From contig JADIMZ010000013.1 of NCBI GenBank assembly GCA_017694335.1, positions 1-42,132 on the forward strand: 42,132 nt of DNA, written 5' to 3'. A program made the position numbers and the translations under genes. The notes under the pieces are model-generated. The model saw only the letters and a program-made list of their open reading frames with translations. It did no database searches and was not told the origin of the DNA. The stretch comes from Candidatus Pullibacteroides excrementavium. Lineage in GTDB: Bacteria > Bacteroidota > Bacteroidia > Bacteroidales > P3. Positions 26,823-36,826 of this stretch are shown here, piece by piece; the stretch's first letter is position 1; each line of letters starts with the position of its first letter.

Positions 26823-29401
26823 AACTTTACAATCTTGAACCCCGGCGAACCGTCCGTCCCGCCATTTGAGGCCTGGAACCGCCCGATATAAATCCCCGGC
26901 ATCATATCCTGCAACTCAATATACTGTTTTCCGGCTCCCACATGACAGCGGCGAACCAAGCGGCCTCCAGCATCGAACAAGCTGAAAACACCGGGACAAG
27001 GGATTTCCAGATAAAAACCGGAATACACCGGATTGGGATAGAGCCTGATATCCAACTTGGGCGAGGGCGGCGCGGAGGCGGCGTCCTCCCAGATGCTTAG
27101 CGCGTCGGAAGTGAAATACTGCAAGCCGCCGCATTGATTGCCCACAATTAATTCCGGCAGACCGTCGCCCGTAAAATCGTACAGCAGAGGAGCGGCATGA
27201 ATCCCCACATCCAGCTTCCGGGACACCGCCTCCGCGCCGCCCTCGCCCAAGCCGCTGCACGCCACTTTGCCCAAATAGGTGAAAGTTCCGTCCAGATTGC
27301 CCCGGATGCCCGAATAGAGGAAGACCTCCCCGTTCTCGCTGCCGCAAGCCAGATAAATCTCCCCGTCCTCCGCCTGGAAGAAAGAGGGCCGGGCGTAACC
27401 GAAATTGGAGAAGCTGCGGTCAATCACGTCCACGCCCCCCAGACTGTCGGTCTGCTTGACAAAGACCGGGATACCGTCCGCCCCCGCCCCTTGGTTCTCG
27501 AAATAAGTCAAACTGCCTTTCGTCAGACGCTGAGGCCGGGTCTGCCACACATGCTGGCGTTCGCCCGCAATCAAATCCGGCAAGCCGTCCTGGTTCAAAT
27601 CGAAAAAGACCGGCGTAGAAAAACGGTTCAAGGTCACGTCCAAGAAATTGGAATCCAAAAGAACCGCCCGACCCAAGGATTTCCCCATGCCGGCATCCTG
27701 TATCCTGAAAAGCCAGAGACGTCCGTCTTCCATGCCCAGCACCATCTCGTCCTGCCCGTCCCCATCCAAATCACTAAAGCAAGGATACAAAGCCCTCAAT
27801 CCCCATTCGGAAAGCCCAAGAAAATCATCCGAAACCAATTCAAAAGCTGGCTGGCTCGCCGTGCCGACATTCCGCAACATGGCCAACGAAGAAACCATCA
27901 CCGTGTTCCAATCGCCCAATTCGTAATAAGCCCCCGTTTTCCGGCCATAATTGCCCACCACCAAATCAGTCAGCCCGTCGTGGTCGTAATCGTAAGCCAC
28001 CGGATAAGCCCCCGCCCCGAAATCCAGCATCCTGTCTTGCAGGAAATCCTTCTGCAACAGGCGGCTCCAAGCCGGTCCGAAACCCGTCTCGGCATAACGC
28101 CAGACGCTTTGCGAGCCTTCGGCATTGAAAGGGTCTGTCTCGTAAGGAGACAACAGGTAGCATAGCGTATCTTGGTAATATATCGTGGAAATGACCGGAA
28201 AATTGTACAACTGAACCGGCTCGCTCAAAGGGAACACCGTATCATAAGCCGCAATATGCGCTTCTTCCGGCGTACCTCCGTTCTGCAAATAATACAGCCC
28301 CGGATAACCCACATCGCCCAGAACTATATCGTACAGACCGCTCTGCGGATTCTTCAGGCCGAATATCGTCGAGCCGGCATGCTTGGCCTCGTTTTTGGCA
28401 TCGCAGGCCATCGCTCCGGCTTCTTTCCCGGCTTCTTCGATACCGATTCCGACCTCATCGACCCCACCTTCTTGTCCATCCTTGCCCGAACCCGGAACGC
28501 CACCAAGAATAGATACAGCCTCCCCCAAACTAGAATCCAACATCCTAGGCATTTCCATCCTGGCCACTCTCCGGCTTTCATTGCGGCTGCTGCAACTGTC
28601 TAAGAAAATCTGGTTCGACTCCTCGCTTTCCACAAAACAGCCCCAGCTCCAATCGGCCACCTCCAAGCAGAAGGTATCCGCCCGTCCCAGATTCTCCATC
28701 GCGAAATTCCGGTAAAACAGCAGGAAGTCGCCCGAGGAAGGCACCCAGAAGTTCAAGATGTCCCAATCCCCGTCCCCGTCTATGTCGGCAATGACCGGGA
28801 AATCCTCGTTGGTGCAATAAACCGGGGTCGGACTCCCGAACATCAAGGCAGGAAGCCCATCCGTGACCAAGGTGAAAGCCAAATGATACCCATCCTCGTC
28901 GGCATAGGACTCGTTGCGGTAAAGCCGGATTCCCGAAATGCCGTTGAAGGTGAAGATATCTTTTAGCCCATCCTGGTTGTAATCGAGCGTCTGCACCCAG
29001 TACGACAAAGCCGGCAGTTGGTTTTCCAAGCCCGGCATCGCCTCCCAGGCAGAAGAGAAGCATCGTACCCGCGAACCGATACGGTCAAAGAGGATATAAT
29101 CGTCCGTGCCGTCCCCGTCCAAGTCGATAGCCGCCGTATGGACGGCATTCAAGCCTCCGAACCAAGCGTTCTCCAAAACACGCCCGTCTTGCCAACGAAC
29201 CACCGGTTCCGAATCCGATTTCCGGAATGCAAAAGGCAGGTTCACAAGACTATCCTCGGGAAAAATCGCATTCTGCCCCCAAGCAGGAAGCAGGGGAAAA
29301 AGCCCGATTAAGGCCAAAACACAGCCCAAACAAGCCTGCAAACGCAAGAAAAAACGAAAAAGCGGTTTGACAGAAGCCAGACTTTCCTGATTCACCTTCA
29401 T
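26819..29401 (-). CDS. FG-GAP/VCBS repeat protein with T9SS type A sorting domain
   Basis: Repeated DxDGDGxxD motifs (DLDGDGTDD, DIDGDGDWD, DLDGDGQDE), C-terminal LYPNPVYSGFYLEI..MPGIYIGRFQAS. Confidence 0.9.
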   Translation of the reverse strand: MKVNQESLASVKPLFRFFLRLQACLGCVLALIGLFPLLPAWGQNAIFPEDSLVNLPFAFRKSDSEPVVRWQDGRVLENAWFGGLNAVHTAAIDLDGDGTDDYILFDRIGSRVRCFSSAWEAMPGLENQLPALSYWVQTLDYNQDGLKDIFTFNGISGIRLYRNESYADEDGYHLAFTLVTDGLPALMFGSPTPVYCTNEDFPVIADIDGDGDWDILNFWVPSSGDFLLFYRNFAMENLGRADTFCLEVADWSWGCFVESEESNQIFLDSCSSRNESRRVARMEMPRMLDSSLGEAVSILGGVPGSGKDGQEGGVDEVGIGIEEAGKEAGAMACDAKNEAKHAGSTIFGLKNPQSGLYDIVLGDVGYPGLYYLQNGGTPEEAHIAAYDTVFPLSEPVQLYNFPVISTIYYQDTLCYLLSPYETDPFNAEGSQSVWRYAETGFGPAWSRLLQKDFLQDRMLDFGAGAYPVAYDYDHDGLTDLVVGNYGRKTGAYYELGDWNTVMVSSLAMLRNVGTASQPAFELVSDDFLGLSEWGLRALYPCFSDLDGDGQDEMVLGMEDGRLWLFRIQDAGMGKSLGRAVLLDSNFLDVTLNRFSTPVFFDLNQDGLPDLIAGERQHVWQTRPQRLTKGSLTYFENQGAGADGIPVFVKQTDSLGGVDVIDRSFSNFGYARPSFFQAEDGEIYLACGSENGEVFLYSGIRGNLDGTFTYLGKVACSGLGEGGAEAVSRKLDVGIHAAPLLYDFTGDGLPELIVGNQCGGLQYFTSDALSIWEDAASAPPSPKLDIRLYPNPVYSGFYLEIPCPGVFSLFDAGGRLVRRCHVGAGKQYIELQDMMPGIYIGRFQASNGGTDGSPGFKIVKL

Positions 29402-29513
29402 CGGTTCGGGTTTATAAAATTGAAACAAGACACAAAACACAGCGGCGCGCTGAAACGCGATGGGTTCATCCCCCACAACCCAAACTGCCTCTAACCGCAA
29501 AACACAATTCGTT

Positions 29514-29563
29514 ACGGAACGGATTCAACGCAATCCAGTCCAACTCAATCCAATCCGTTCCGT
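29514..29563. repeat. Inverted repeat, 12-bp perfect arms
   Basis: ACGGAACGGATT (29514-29525) / AATCCGTTCCGT (29552-29563), 26-nt loop. Confidence 0.85.
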
Positions 29564-29571
29564 TCCAAGAA

Positions 29572-31002
29572 TCAGCGGTCAAAAAGCAGACGCTCGCCCC
29601 GATAATCGGGCATCAGGACTTCACCCTTGTCATAGACCAAATGGCCATTGACAAAGGTGGAAAGCACCTTGCCGTGCAGCACCTGGCCTTCGAGCGCGCT
29701 CCAGCCGCATTTGTAATCGATATTGCTTTTGTCCACCTGCCAGGCTTGCCCCGGATCCACCACCGCGAGGTCGGCAGCATAACCCGGCCGCAAAAATCCC
29801 CGCCCGGCAATCTGGAACAGACGCGCCGGCCTATGGCACATGGCTTCAACTACTTCCGTCAAAGAAAATACGCCTTGATGAACCAATTCCAGCATCATCG
29901 GCAGGCTGTGGCCGACCCAAGGCGAACCCGATGGGCATTCAAAATAGGGCTTCTGCTTCTCTTCGTAGGTATGGGGCGCATGATCGGTAGCCACGACCAA
30001 TTGGCCGCTCTTGACGGCCCGGCGCAAAGCCTCCCGGTCCTCTGCCGTCTTGATAGCCGGATTGCACTTCATCCTCCAGCCGTATTTCCCGTAGTCCTGA
30101 TCCGAAAACCAGAGGTAATGCACGCAAATCTCGCCCGAAATGCCGTCATCGCCCAGCAGTTCCAGTTCCTTGGCTGTGGAAAGATGCAGGATATGCAGCT
30201 TGGCGCCATGCTTGCGAGCCAAAGCCGCCGCCTTGCTCGAAGACTGGTAGCAGGCTTCCGCGCTCCTGACCAAGGGATGTATCGAAAAAGGAGCCTCCTC
30301 CCCGTATCGAGCCTTGAAATCGGCTGTGTTCTGCCGTATCACGCTCTCTTCCTCGCAATGCGCCGCCACTATCGTAGGGGCGTTGGCAAACAATGCCTCC
30401 AAATAGGCCGGATTCTGCACCAGCATATTGCCGGTGGACGAACCGAGAAAGACCTTGATGCCGCAGACATCGCGGGGATCGGTCTTGAGTACTTCCTCCA
30501 AGTTGTCCTCGCTGCATCCCATATAAAAGGAATAGTTGATGCGGCTGTCTTCGGCTCCCATCCGGTATTTCTGCGCCAAAAGTTCCTGGGTCAGCGTCTG
30601 GGGCTTGGTGTTGGGCATATCCATGAACGAAGTGACCCCGCCTTTGAGCGCGGCCAAGGACTCGGAAGCGATATCGCCCTTATGGGTCAGTCCGGGCTGC
30701 CGGAAATGCACTTGGTCGTCGATGATGCCGGGCAGCACATAAGCCCCTTTCAAGTCGATTTCCAGATAAGATCCCGGAAAGGTTTCTGCCTGAGCCGTCG
30801 AATCCATTCCGGCAACAGCATCCGATGCCCGTTCGGCACCTTCAGCCGTTCCTCTTCCTGATGCGCAGATGCCAACGGACTCATCCTCTCCCGCTGCCGT
30901 TTCCCAGCAAACCGACTCTATCTTCCCGTCCTTGATCCGGATTTCCCCTTTCCGGCATCGGCCTTCGTTGACCAAGACCGCGTTCTTCAACAGATAATTC
31001 AT
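29572..31002 (-). CDS. Dihydroorotase (class I amidohydrolase)
   Basis: 476 aa; PGIIDDQVHFRQPGLTHKGD, FMDMPNTKP, HILHLST, VATDHAPHT. Confidence 0.9.
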   Translation of the reverse strand: MNYLLKNAVLVNEGRCRKGEIRIKDGKIESVCWETAAGEDESVGICASGRGTAEGAERASDAVAGMDSTAQAETFPGSYLEIDLKGAYVLPGIIDDQVHFRQPGLTHKGDIASESLAALKGGVTSFMDMPNTKPQTLTQELLAQKYRMGAEDSRINYSFYMGCSEDNLEEVLKTDPRDVCGIKVFLGSSTGNMLVQNPAYLEALFANAPTIVAAHCEEESVIRQNTADFKARYGEEAPFSIHPLVRSAEACYQSSSKAAALARKHGAKLHILHLSTAKELELLGDDGISGEICVHYLWFSDQDYGKYGWRMKCNPAIKTAEDREALRRAVKSGQLVVATDHAPHTYEEKQKPYFECPSGSPWVGHSLPMMLELVHQGVFSLTEVVEAMCHRPARLFQIAGRGFLRPGYAADLAVVDPGQAWQVDKSNIDYKCGWSALEGQVLHGKVLSTFVNGHLVYDKGEVLMPDYRGERLLFDR

Positions 31003-31057
31003 GGTTTTCGCATTTTATCAGGCGATTCCGAACCAAGCCAAACAGGCCGGAACCGAA

Positions 31058-32341
31058 TCAGCACCCGAACAATTCCTTGAACAAAGGTACTAAATCGGTC
31101 TTTTCCCAAGCAAAGAAATCCACTTTCTTGAAGTAATGCTCCTGCTTTCCGATTTTCTTGACCTTGGTGGTATCGTCCTGATAGAACACCTCAACTTCTT
31201 CAGTGTAGGGCTTGCGGCCGAAATGCCCGTAGGAAGCCGTCGGGCCGAATATCGGGTTGCGAAGCCCGAAACGCTTCACAATCGCATAAGGCCGCAAATC
31301 TACGTTCTTGCGCAGAATCTCGGCAATCTTGCCATCGGATATCTTCAAGTGCGAAGTGCCGCAGGTATTCACATACAGGCCCACCGGTTCGGCCACCCCG
31401 ATGGCGTAGGCCACCTGCACCATCGCCTCGTCGCAGACCCCGGCCGCCACCAAGTTCTTGGCGATATGCCGCATCGCGTAAGCCGCCGAACGGTCCACCT
31501 TCGAGGAGTCCTTGCCCGAGAAAGCCCCGCCGCCATGCCCGGATCGGCCGCCATAGGTATCCACGATAATCTTGCGGCCCGTCAAGCCGGTATCCCCGTG
31601 CGGCCCGCCAATGACGAACTTGCCCGTCGGATTCACCAAAAGACGGAACTTCTTGTCGAACAACGCCCGGATATCCGGCGTCATCTTATCCAATACCGCC
31701 GGCAAAAGGATATTGCGCACGTCTTCGGTAATCGTCTCCCGCATTTCCTTTTCCGAAGCAAAATCATCGTGCTGGCAGGAGAGAACCAAGGTATCGATGC
31801 CTTCCGGTTTCCCCTCATCCGAATAGCGAATCGTCACCTGGCTCTTGGCATCGGGCCGGAGATACGTCATCTGCTTGCCTTCGTGACGGATGCGATCCAG
31901 CTCCTTCAAAATGGAATGCGCTAAATAAATCGGGAGCGGCATGTACTCCTCGGTATCCCTGCAGGCATAACCGAACATCATGCCTTGGTCGCCCGCGCCC
32001 TGGTCTTCTTCCTTTTTACGCTCCACCCCTTGGTTGATGTCGGGCGACTGGCTGTGAATAGTCGAAATCACCCCGCAGGAATTGCCTTCGAAACGGTATT
32101 CCCCTTTGGTATAGCCAATTTTAATAATCGTGTTCCGCGCCACGTTCTGCACATCCACATAACCATGGGTCTTGACTTCCCCGGCGCACACCACCAAACC
32201 CGTCGTCACCAAGGTTTCGCAAGCCACTTTCGCCTGTGGGTCCTGACGCAGAAACTCGTCGAGCAAGGCGTCCGAAATCATATCGGCCACTTTGTCGGGA
32301 TGCCCGGCCGATACGGACTCTGAAGTAAATAAATAAGACAT
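31058..32341 (-). CDS. metK: S-adenosylmethionine synthetase
   Basis: 427 aa; [47 protein letters not shown]. Confidence 0.97.
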   Translation of the reverse strand: MSYLFTSESVSAGHPDKVADMISDALLDEFLRQDPQAKVACETLVTTGLVVCAGEVKTHGYVDVQNVARNTIIKIGYTKGEYRFEGNSCGVISTIHSQSPDINQGVERKKEEDQGAGDQGMMFGYACRDTEEYMPLPIYLAHSILKELDRIRHEGKQMTYLRPDAKSQVTIRYSDEGKPEGIDTLVLSCQHDDFASEKEMRETITEDVRNILLPAVLDKMTPDIRALFDKKFRLLVNPTGKFVIGGPHGDTGLTGRKIIVDTYGGRSGHGGGAFSGKDSSKVDRSAAYAMRHIAKNLVAAGVCDEAMVQVAYAIGVAEPVGLYVNTCGTSHLKISDGKIAEILRKNVDLRPYAIVKRFGLRNPIFGPTASYGHFGRKPYTEEVEVFYQDDTTKVKKIGKQEHYFKKVDFFAWEKTDLVPLFKELFGC

Positions 32342-32761
32342 ATTCCTTGTTTTTCCGGAACCCGTCTACATTGTCAAACAGATTCCAAGTTGTTCTTTGG
32401 CCAAATGCCGGGATTGCATCGAAGCGGTTCGCGGATTTGCACGAAACGAATAGCCCCTGCAAGCCCGAAAGTCTGGAAGATTCGGAAGATGCCTGAAATC
32501 AAAAGAAAAAGCACAAGATACAACGACAAGGATTCTACGAATTCCGGATTATCATGTAAGATGAACCAAAAGCCACAGATTGCCAATCGCTCCGGCCTCT
32601 GTACGTCCGCTTCAGGTTCCGGTATCCCGTATCGTGCATTTTAGCTTTTTTTCGTGTGGTAGCAAGCAGCCAAATCCTTCCACATGCGTTGCAACAAGAA
32701 TCTTTTTCCCGCAACGCGGATGCAAAATTAATAAAAATTTTCGCTTTTTATAAAAAAGTAG

Positions 32762-32769
32762 TATCTTTG
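32762..32769 (+). promoter_or_regulatory. Predicted -7 box for tRNA-Pro/tRNA-Thr operon
   Basis: TATCTTTG ~97 nt upstream of tRNA-Pro. Confidence 0.5.
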
Positions 32770-32865
32770 CCGTCCAAAATAAAATCGGCTGTTGTCTCAT
32801 GCAGAACCGCAAGCTCTGAATGACAGGCCGATACAAAGGCCGAGGATAACAAAATCCAAAGCAAT

Positions 32866-32938
32866 CGGGATGTAGCGCAGTTGGTAGCGTGCAACGTTCG
32901 GGACGTTGAGGTCGCAAGTTCGAATCTTGTCATCCCGA
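32866..32938 (+). tRNA. tRNA-Pro (anticodon CGG)
   Basis: CGGGATG acceptor / CATCCCG, anticodon stem-loop CAACG-TTCGGGA-CGTTG, GTTCGAATC T-loop. Confidence 0.93.
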
Positions 32939-32978
32939 CAAAGGGGCTTTCCCATCAGGAAGATGTCCCCCTTGTCAA

Positions 32979-33050
32979 GCCTCGTTAGCTCAGCGGTAGA
33001 GCAGCTCACTCGTAATGAGCAGGTCGAGAGTTCAAATCTCTTGCGAGGCT
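32979..33050 (+). tRNA. tRNA-Thr (anticodon CGT)
   Basis: GCCTCGT acceptor / GCGAGGC, anticodon stem-loop GCTCA-CTCGTAA-TGAGC, GTTCAAATC T-loop. Confidence 0.93.
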
Positions 33051-33056
33051 CTTTTC

Positions 33057-33085
33057 AAAAGCGTGTCCATTCGGCACGCTTTTTT
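33057..33085 (+). terminator. Terminator of tRNA operon
   Basis: AAAAGCGTG-tccattcgg-CACGCTTTTTT. Confidence 0.8.
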
Positions 33086-33153
33086 CGTATCCCCCTGCCC
33101 AATTCTGTTGGGTTTGCTTCTTGGAGGAATTGGGACTTGCCGGGCAGAAACAC

Positions 33154-33182
33154 AAAAAGCCGCGCCCATTTCTAGACGCGGC
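33154..33182 (-). terminator. Terminator downstream of secG
   Basis: - strand GCCGCG..CGCGGC followed by TTTTT. Confidence 0.75.
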
Positions 33183-33204
33183 CTCCTATGAAAACAAAAA
33201 TCTT

Positions 33205-33561
33205 TTACTCGGCAACCGGTTCCTGAGCCGGTACAGTAGCCGTATTGCCGGAAACCGGCAACTGAGTGGGCAGAACCATATTCTGGTCTACCGACAGCTC
33301 TGTCTTCGGGGCACCCGTGCTATCTTGCGGCTTCGGAATCACGTAGGCAGCCACCAAACTCAACACCAACAAGACAATGGAGAGCGTCCAAGTCCCCTTT
33401 TCCAAGAAATCGGCCGTCTTACGAACGCCCATCACTTGATTCCCTTGTCCTCCAAAAGTGGAGGAAAGTCCGCCTCCTTTGGGGTTTTGAATCAACACAA
33501 TCAGTCCTAAAAGCACGCAGACAATCAGGATCAACACCGAGATAAAAATGTAGAAACCCAT
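33205..33561 (-). CDS. secG: Preprotein translocase subunit SecG
   Basis: 118 aa; LIVLIQNPKGGGLSSTFGGQGNQVMGVRKTADFLEKGTW. Confidence 0.92.
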   Translation of the reverse strand: MGFYIFISVLILIVCVLLGLIVLIQNPKGGGLSSTFGGQGNQVMGVRKTADFLEKGTWTLSIVLLVLSLVAAYVIPKPQDSTGAPKTELSVDQNMVLPTQLPVSGNTATVPAQEPVAE

Positions 33562-33573
33562 TTTAACTTATTA

Positions 33574-34698
33574 TTATTTAATGGAATAATCCTTTCTCAC
33601 CTTACGAATGAGTTCGGCAAAGTAACTACTTTTTTCGGGAAATTTCAAACGCAACTGTTCATAAACTGCAATCGCCTTCTCCGGGGTATTGCTTTTAAGG
33701 TACATCTCGGCCAATGTTTCCGTGCCGAAACTAAAGTCTTCCACCGAACTCCCTCCCTGATCGGGATCGAAAGAACTGTAATCAAAATTCTCATCAATCC
33801 GAATCGGATGCTCGCCCCCTCCCTGCAAAAAACGGTCTATCAATTCGCCTGAGGACAAATGGGGTTTATTCGTTTGGGAATTAGAGATACGCTGGACTGC
33901 ATCCATCAACGGATGCCCTACCGCCGGACCCGGCTTTTGGACGGGGCTTTTCTGCCGAACCGGTTCTTCCTGCCGCATCGAATCCCTATCCGAACCCACC
34001 GAAGGCCTTTCGCCTGGAAATGCACGGCCTGGCAAAGACGATACGGACGCCGCCTCGGACAGGCTCCTGCTCAAAGTCTCGTCAGAAGATGCCTTTTTCC
34101 CATTCGATGCCCGCCCTTTATGCAGCATAGCCCGAACCTGTTCCACATCGATATGCCTAGGTGCATCCGTTGAGGCAGATTGTTCCTCTACAACAGGGAC
34201 AAAACCGACCCTCTGGAGCTGCTGTTCCCTTTTCTGTTCAACATCCGATGCCGATTCCTGAATCTTCCGATTATGCAACTCTGGCTGTACAGGGGGCACC
34301 GGAGATTGACTATTCTTCTTTTCTGTTTTCAAAACAGGCCTCGCCAAAGGTCTGGCTGCCTGCTTTCGGCGATTCTCAGCCCAAGGCATGCGTTCCTCCT
34401 TCTTTGGCAAAGAGGATGTAGCCCGAATCTGGGAATCCGGCTCTACCGACAGACGCTCCGTGTTCCCTATATTCTCCACCTGTAGCTTGAGACGGTTCCG
34501 ATCCGGCAACGAAATGGCCACCAAGGATAATAATGACCGATATGTTTCATCATCGCCCAGCTTCTTGAGATTGAGCAAGAACATGAGCTGAGCATACTGG
34601 CAATAGGGATAACGGCTCACGACTTCCTTGTATTCCAGAAGACTATCCTGGTCCAGTTGGTCCAACCTGTCAGTGTATAAAGAAAATTTCTTGCCCAT
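33574..34698 (-). CDS. TPR-containing Bacteroidales protein with long disordered middle region
   Basis: Start at MGKKFSLYTDRLDQLDQ; C-terminal TLAEMYLKSNTPEKAIAVYEQLRLKFPEKSSYFAELI. Confidence 0.7.
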   Translation of the reverse strand: MGKKFSLYTDRLDQLDQDSLLEYKEVVSRYPYCQYAQLMFLLNLKKLGDDETYRSLLSLVAISLPDRNRLKLQVENIGNTERLSVEPDSQIRATSSLPKKEERMPWAENRRKQAARPLARPVLKTEKKNSQSPVPPVQPELHNRKIQESASDVEQKREQQLQRVGFVPVVEEQSASTDAPRHIDVEQVRAMLHKGRASNGKKASSDETLSRSLSEAASVSSLPGRAFPGERPSVGSDRDSMRQEEPVRQKSPVQKPGPAVGHPLMDAVQRISNSQTNKPHLSSGELIDRFLQGGGEHPIRIDENFDYSSFDPDQGGSSVEDFSFGTETLAEMYLKSNTPEKAIAVYEQLRLKFPEKSSYFAELIRKVRKDYSIK

Positions 34699-34739
34699 GA
34701 TTTTGCAAAAGTAGAAAAAACCATGTAATTCGATAAGGG

Positions 34740-34818
34740 TTGGCTGCGCCGAAGATAGCTTGGTCTCGGCATAATCAAAGCAAGCTTTGCTTCTGCTCTC
34801 GACTTTCGCTATCTTTGC
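34740..34818 (+). repeat. Promoter-bearing interspersed repeat copy B
   Basis: Reverse complement is nearly identical to 7961-8034. Confidence 0.85.
34786..34817 (+). promoter_or_regulatory. Predicted sigma-ABfr type promoter upstream of aminotransferase gene
   Basis: TTTG (34786-34789) N20 TATCTTTG (34810-34817). Confidence 0.6.
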
Positions 34819-35010
34819 GGTCGGGAAAATCCGGCCAATCCGCGACTGTCCGAAAAACAACCGGATTCCTGCATTATCAACCCGGACGCATCCGGAGAGC
34901 AGACATCTACTGCCTGCCGAAGGGATGGGTATCCAACCAAACGATAGCCCCACCCGTCATCCAGCCAGCCTTGTCCCGGCTTTCAGGGTCGTCCTAAAAA
35001 CCAAGAAAAC

Positions 35011-36213
35011 ATGTCAGTATTAGCAAAGCGCGTATTGGAAATGGCTCCCTCTGCCACCTTGGGCATGAGCCAACGGAGCCGCGAAATGCAAGAACGAGGC
35101 ATCGATGTAATCAGCCTCAGCGTCGGCGAACCCGACTTCAACACGCCGGAAGTCATCAAACAGGCCGGTATCGACGCCATCAACAACAACTTCACCCACT
35201 ATCCTCCCGTGCCGGGTTACATGGATCTGCGCAAGGCCATCTGCGCCAAGCTGACCCGCGACAACAAGCTCACTTATTCACCTAACCAGATTATCGTTTC
35301 CAACGGGGGCAAGCACGCCATCATCAATGTGCTCCTGGCCATGATCAACCCGGGCGACGAAGTAATCATTCCCGCTCCCTGCTGGGTTTCCTATCCTGAA
35401 ATGGTGAAATTCGTGGAAGGCACGCCTATCCTGGTTCACGCCGGCATCGAAGACGACTTCAAGATTACGCCCGAAAAGCTGGAAGCCGCCATCACGCCCA
35501 AGACGAAATTATTGATTTTCAACAGCCCGAGCAACCCTACCGGCATGGTTTACAGCCGCGAGGAACTCAAAGCCATTGCCGATGTGCTGGCCAAGCATCC
35601 CGATGTATATGTCCTTTCGGACGAAATCTACGAATACATCGTATTTGAAAGCAAGTTCGAAAGCCTGGCGCAGTTTGAAGAAATCAAGGCTCGCGTGATT
35701 ATCATGAACGGGGTTTCCAAGGGCTATGCCATGACCGGCTGGCGTATCGGTTACATCGCCGCTCCGGCCGAAATCGCATCGGCCTGCAACAAGATTCAAG
35801 GCCAGATGACCTCTGCGGCTTCTTCCATCGCCCAGAAGGCTGCGGTAGCCGCATTGATGCAGGATCCGACCAAATCGGAAGACCTCAAGAACATGGTGGC
35901 CACTTTCCGCAAACGCCGCGACATGATGATCGAGAAGCTGCGCGAAATCCCCGGCTTCAAAGTCAATGTTCCCACCGGCGCGTTCTACATCTTCCCCAAC
36001 ATCGAAGGCCTGATTGGCAAGAAGTTCAACGGCAAGGAAATCACCTGCGGCGACGACTTGGCCAACTTCCTCCTCGATGAAGGCCATGTGGCTCTGGTAG
36101 GCGGAGATTCTTTCGGCGACCCGCACAGCATCCGCATCTCTTACGCTACCAGCGAAGACAAGCTGATGGAAAGCGCCCGCCGCATCAAGGAAGCGGTGGC
36201 CAAGCTGCAATAA
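35011..36213 (+). CDS. Pyridoxal phosphate-dependent aspartate aminotransferase
   Basis: 400 aa; NSPSNPTGMVYSREEL, VLSDEIYEYIVFE, NGVSKGYAMTGWRIGY. Confidence 0.95.
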   Translation: MSVLAKRVLEMAPSATLGMSQRSREMQERGIDVISLSVGEPDFNTPEVIKQAGIDAINNNFTHYPPVPGYMDLRKAICAKLTRDNKLTYSPNQIIVSNGGKHAIINVLLAMINPGDEVIIPAPCWVSYPEMVKFVEGTPILVHAGIEDDFKITPEKLEAAITPKTKLLIFNSPSNPTGMVYSREELKAIADVLAKHPDVYVLSDEIYEYIVFESKFESLAQFEEIKARVIIMNGVSKGYAMTGWRIGYIAAPAEIASACNKIQGQMTSAASSIAQKAAVAALMQDPTKSEDLKNMVATFRKRRDMMIEKLREIPGFKVNVPTGAFYIFPNIEGLIGKKFNGKEITCGDDLANFLLDEGHVALVGGDSFGDPHSIRISYATSEDKLMESARRIKEAVAKLQ

Positions 36214-36231
36214 GGAATCCTATTCAACCAG

Positions 36232-36267
36232 AAAGGCGGTGCCGGCTGAACCCGACACCGCCTTTTT
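36232..36267 (+). terminator. Terminator of aspartate aminotransferase gene
   Basis: AAAGGCGGTG..CACCGCCTTTTT. Confidence 0.8.
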
Positions 36268-36324
36268 CGTTAGCCCGCACACGATATCGCCTCATAAAAC
36301 GGCATCGTCTGAAAAGAGCGGTAC

Positions 36325-36807
36325 CTATCGTCCATGGCAATGCGGGCAAAGGCCTTTGAGCATGAAGTTCACGCTCTCCATCTCGAATCCTTCCGGCAAT
36401 GCAATGGCCGGAATCCGCGAGGGAAGGCAATACGTGCGATGGCATCGGGTGCAGTAGAAATGGACATGCATATCGTTGACCGAACAACCATCCGGATTCC
36501 GGCAAAGCTCGTATTTGAGTACCCCGTTGCCATCCTCGAACGCATGGACCACATGATGTTCCAAAAACAGGCTCAAGGAACGGAACAAAGTCGATTTGTC
36601 CACAGTTCCGAGACTTGCTTCCAGCTCGGAAAGAGAAACAGGGTCTTGCTGCTCGCTCAATGCTTTCAGGACCAGCAAACGGATAGCTGTCGGCTTGACC
36701 CCCTTCTTTTCCAAAAGTTCTTCGATCCACAACATAGCATCTTCATTTATCCGATTTCCACGCAATTCAAAATCCAAGCAGTTCCCCTCGGCATCGTATT
36801 CCCTCAA
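36325..36807 (-). CDS. Fur family transcriptional regulator
   Basis: 160 aa; VKPTAIRLLVLKAL, DKSTLFRSLSLF, HVHFYCTRCHRTYCL and CPHCH zinc site. Confidence 0.88.
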   Translation of the reverse strand: MREYDAEGNCLDFELRGNRINEDAMLWIEELLEKKGVKPTAIRLLVLKALSEQQDPVSLSELEASLGTVDKSTLFRSLSLFLEHHVVHAFEDGNGVLKYELCRNPDGCSVNDMHVHFYCTRCHRTYCLPSRIPAIALPEGFEMESVNFMLKGLCPHCHGR

Positions 36808-36826
36808 ATCGAAAAAACGCTAAAAA

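Noticed and set aside
32612-32933. - strand ORFs over the tRNA-Pro upstream region (e.g. MTRFELATSTSRTLHATNCATSRLLWI)
   Set aside because: Translated antisense tRNA gene; the peptide MTRFELATSTSRTLHATNC is a well-known artefact of tRNA-Pro antisense ORFs.
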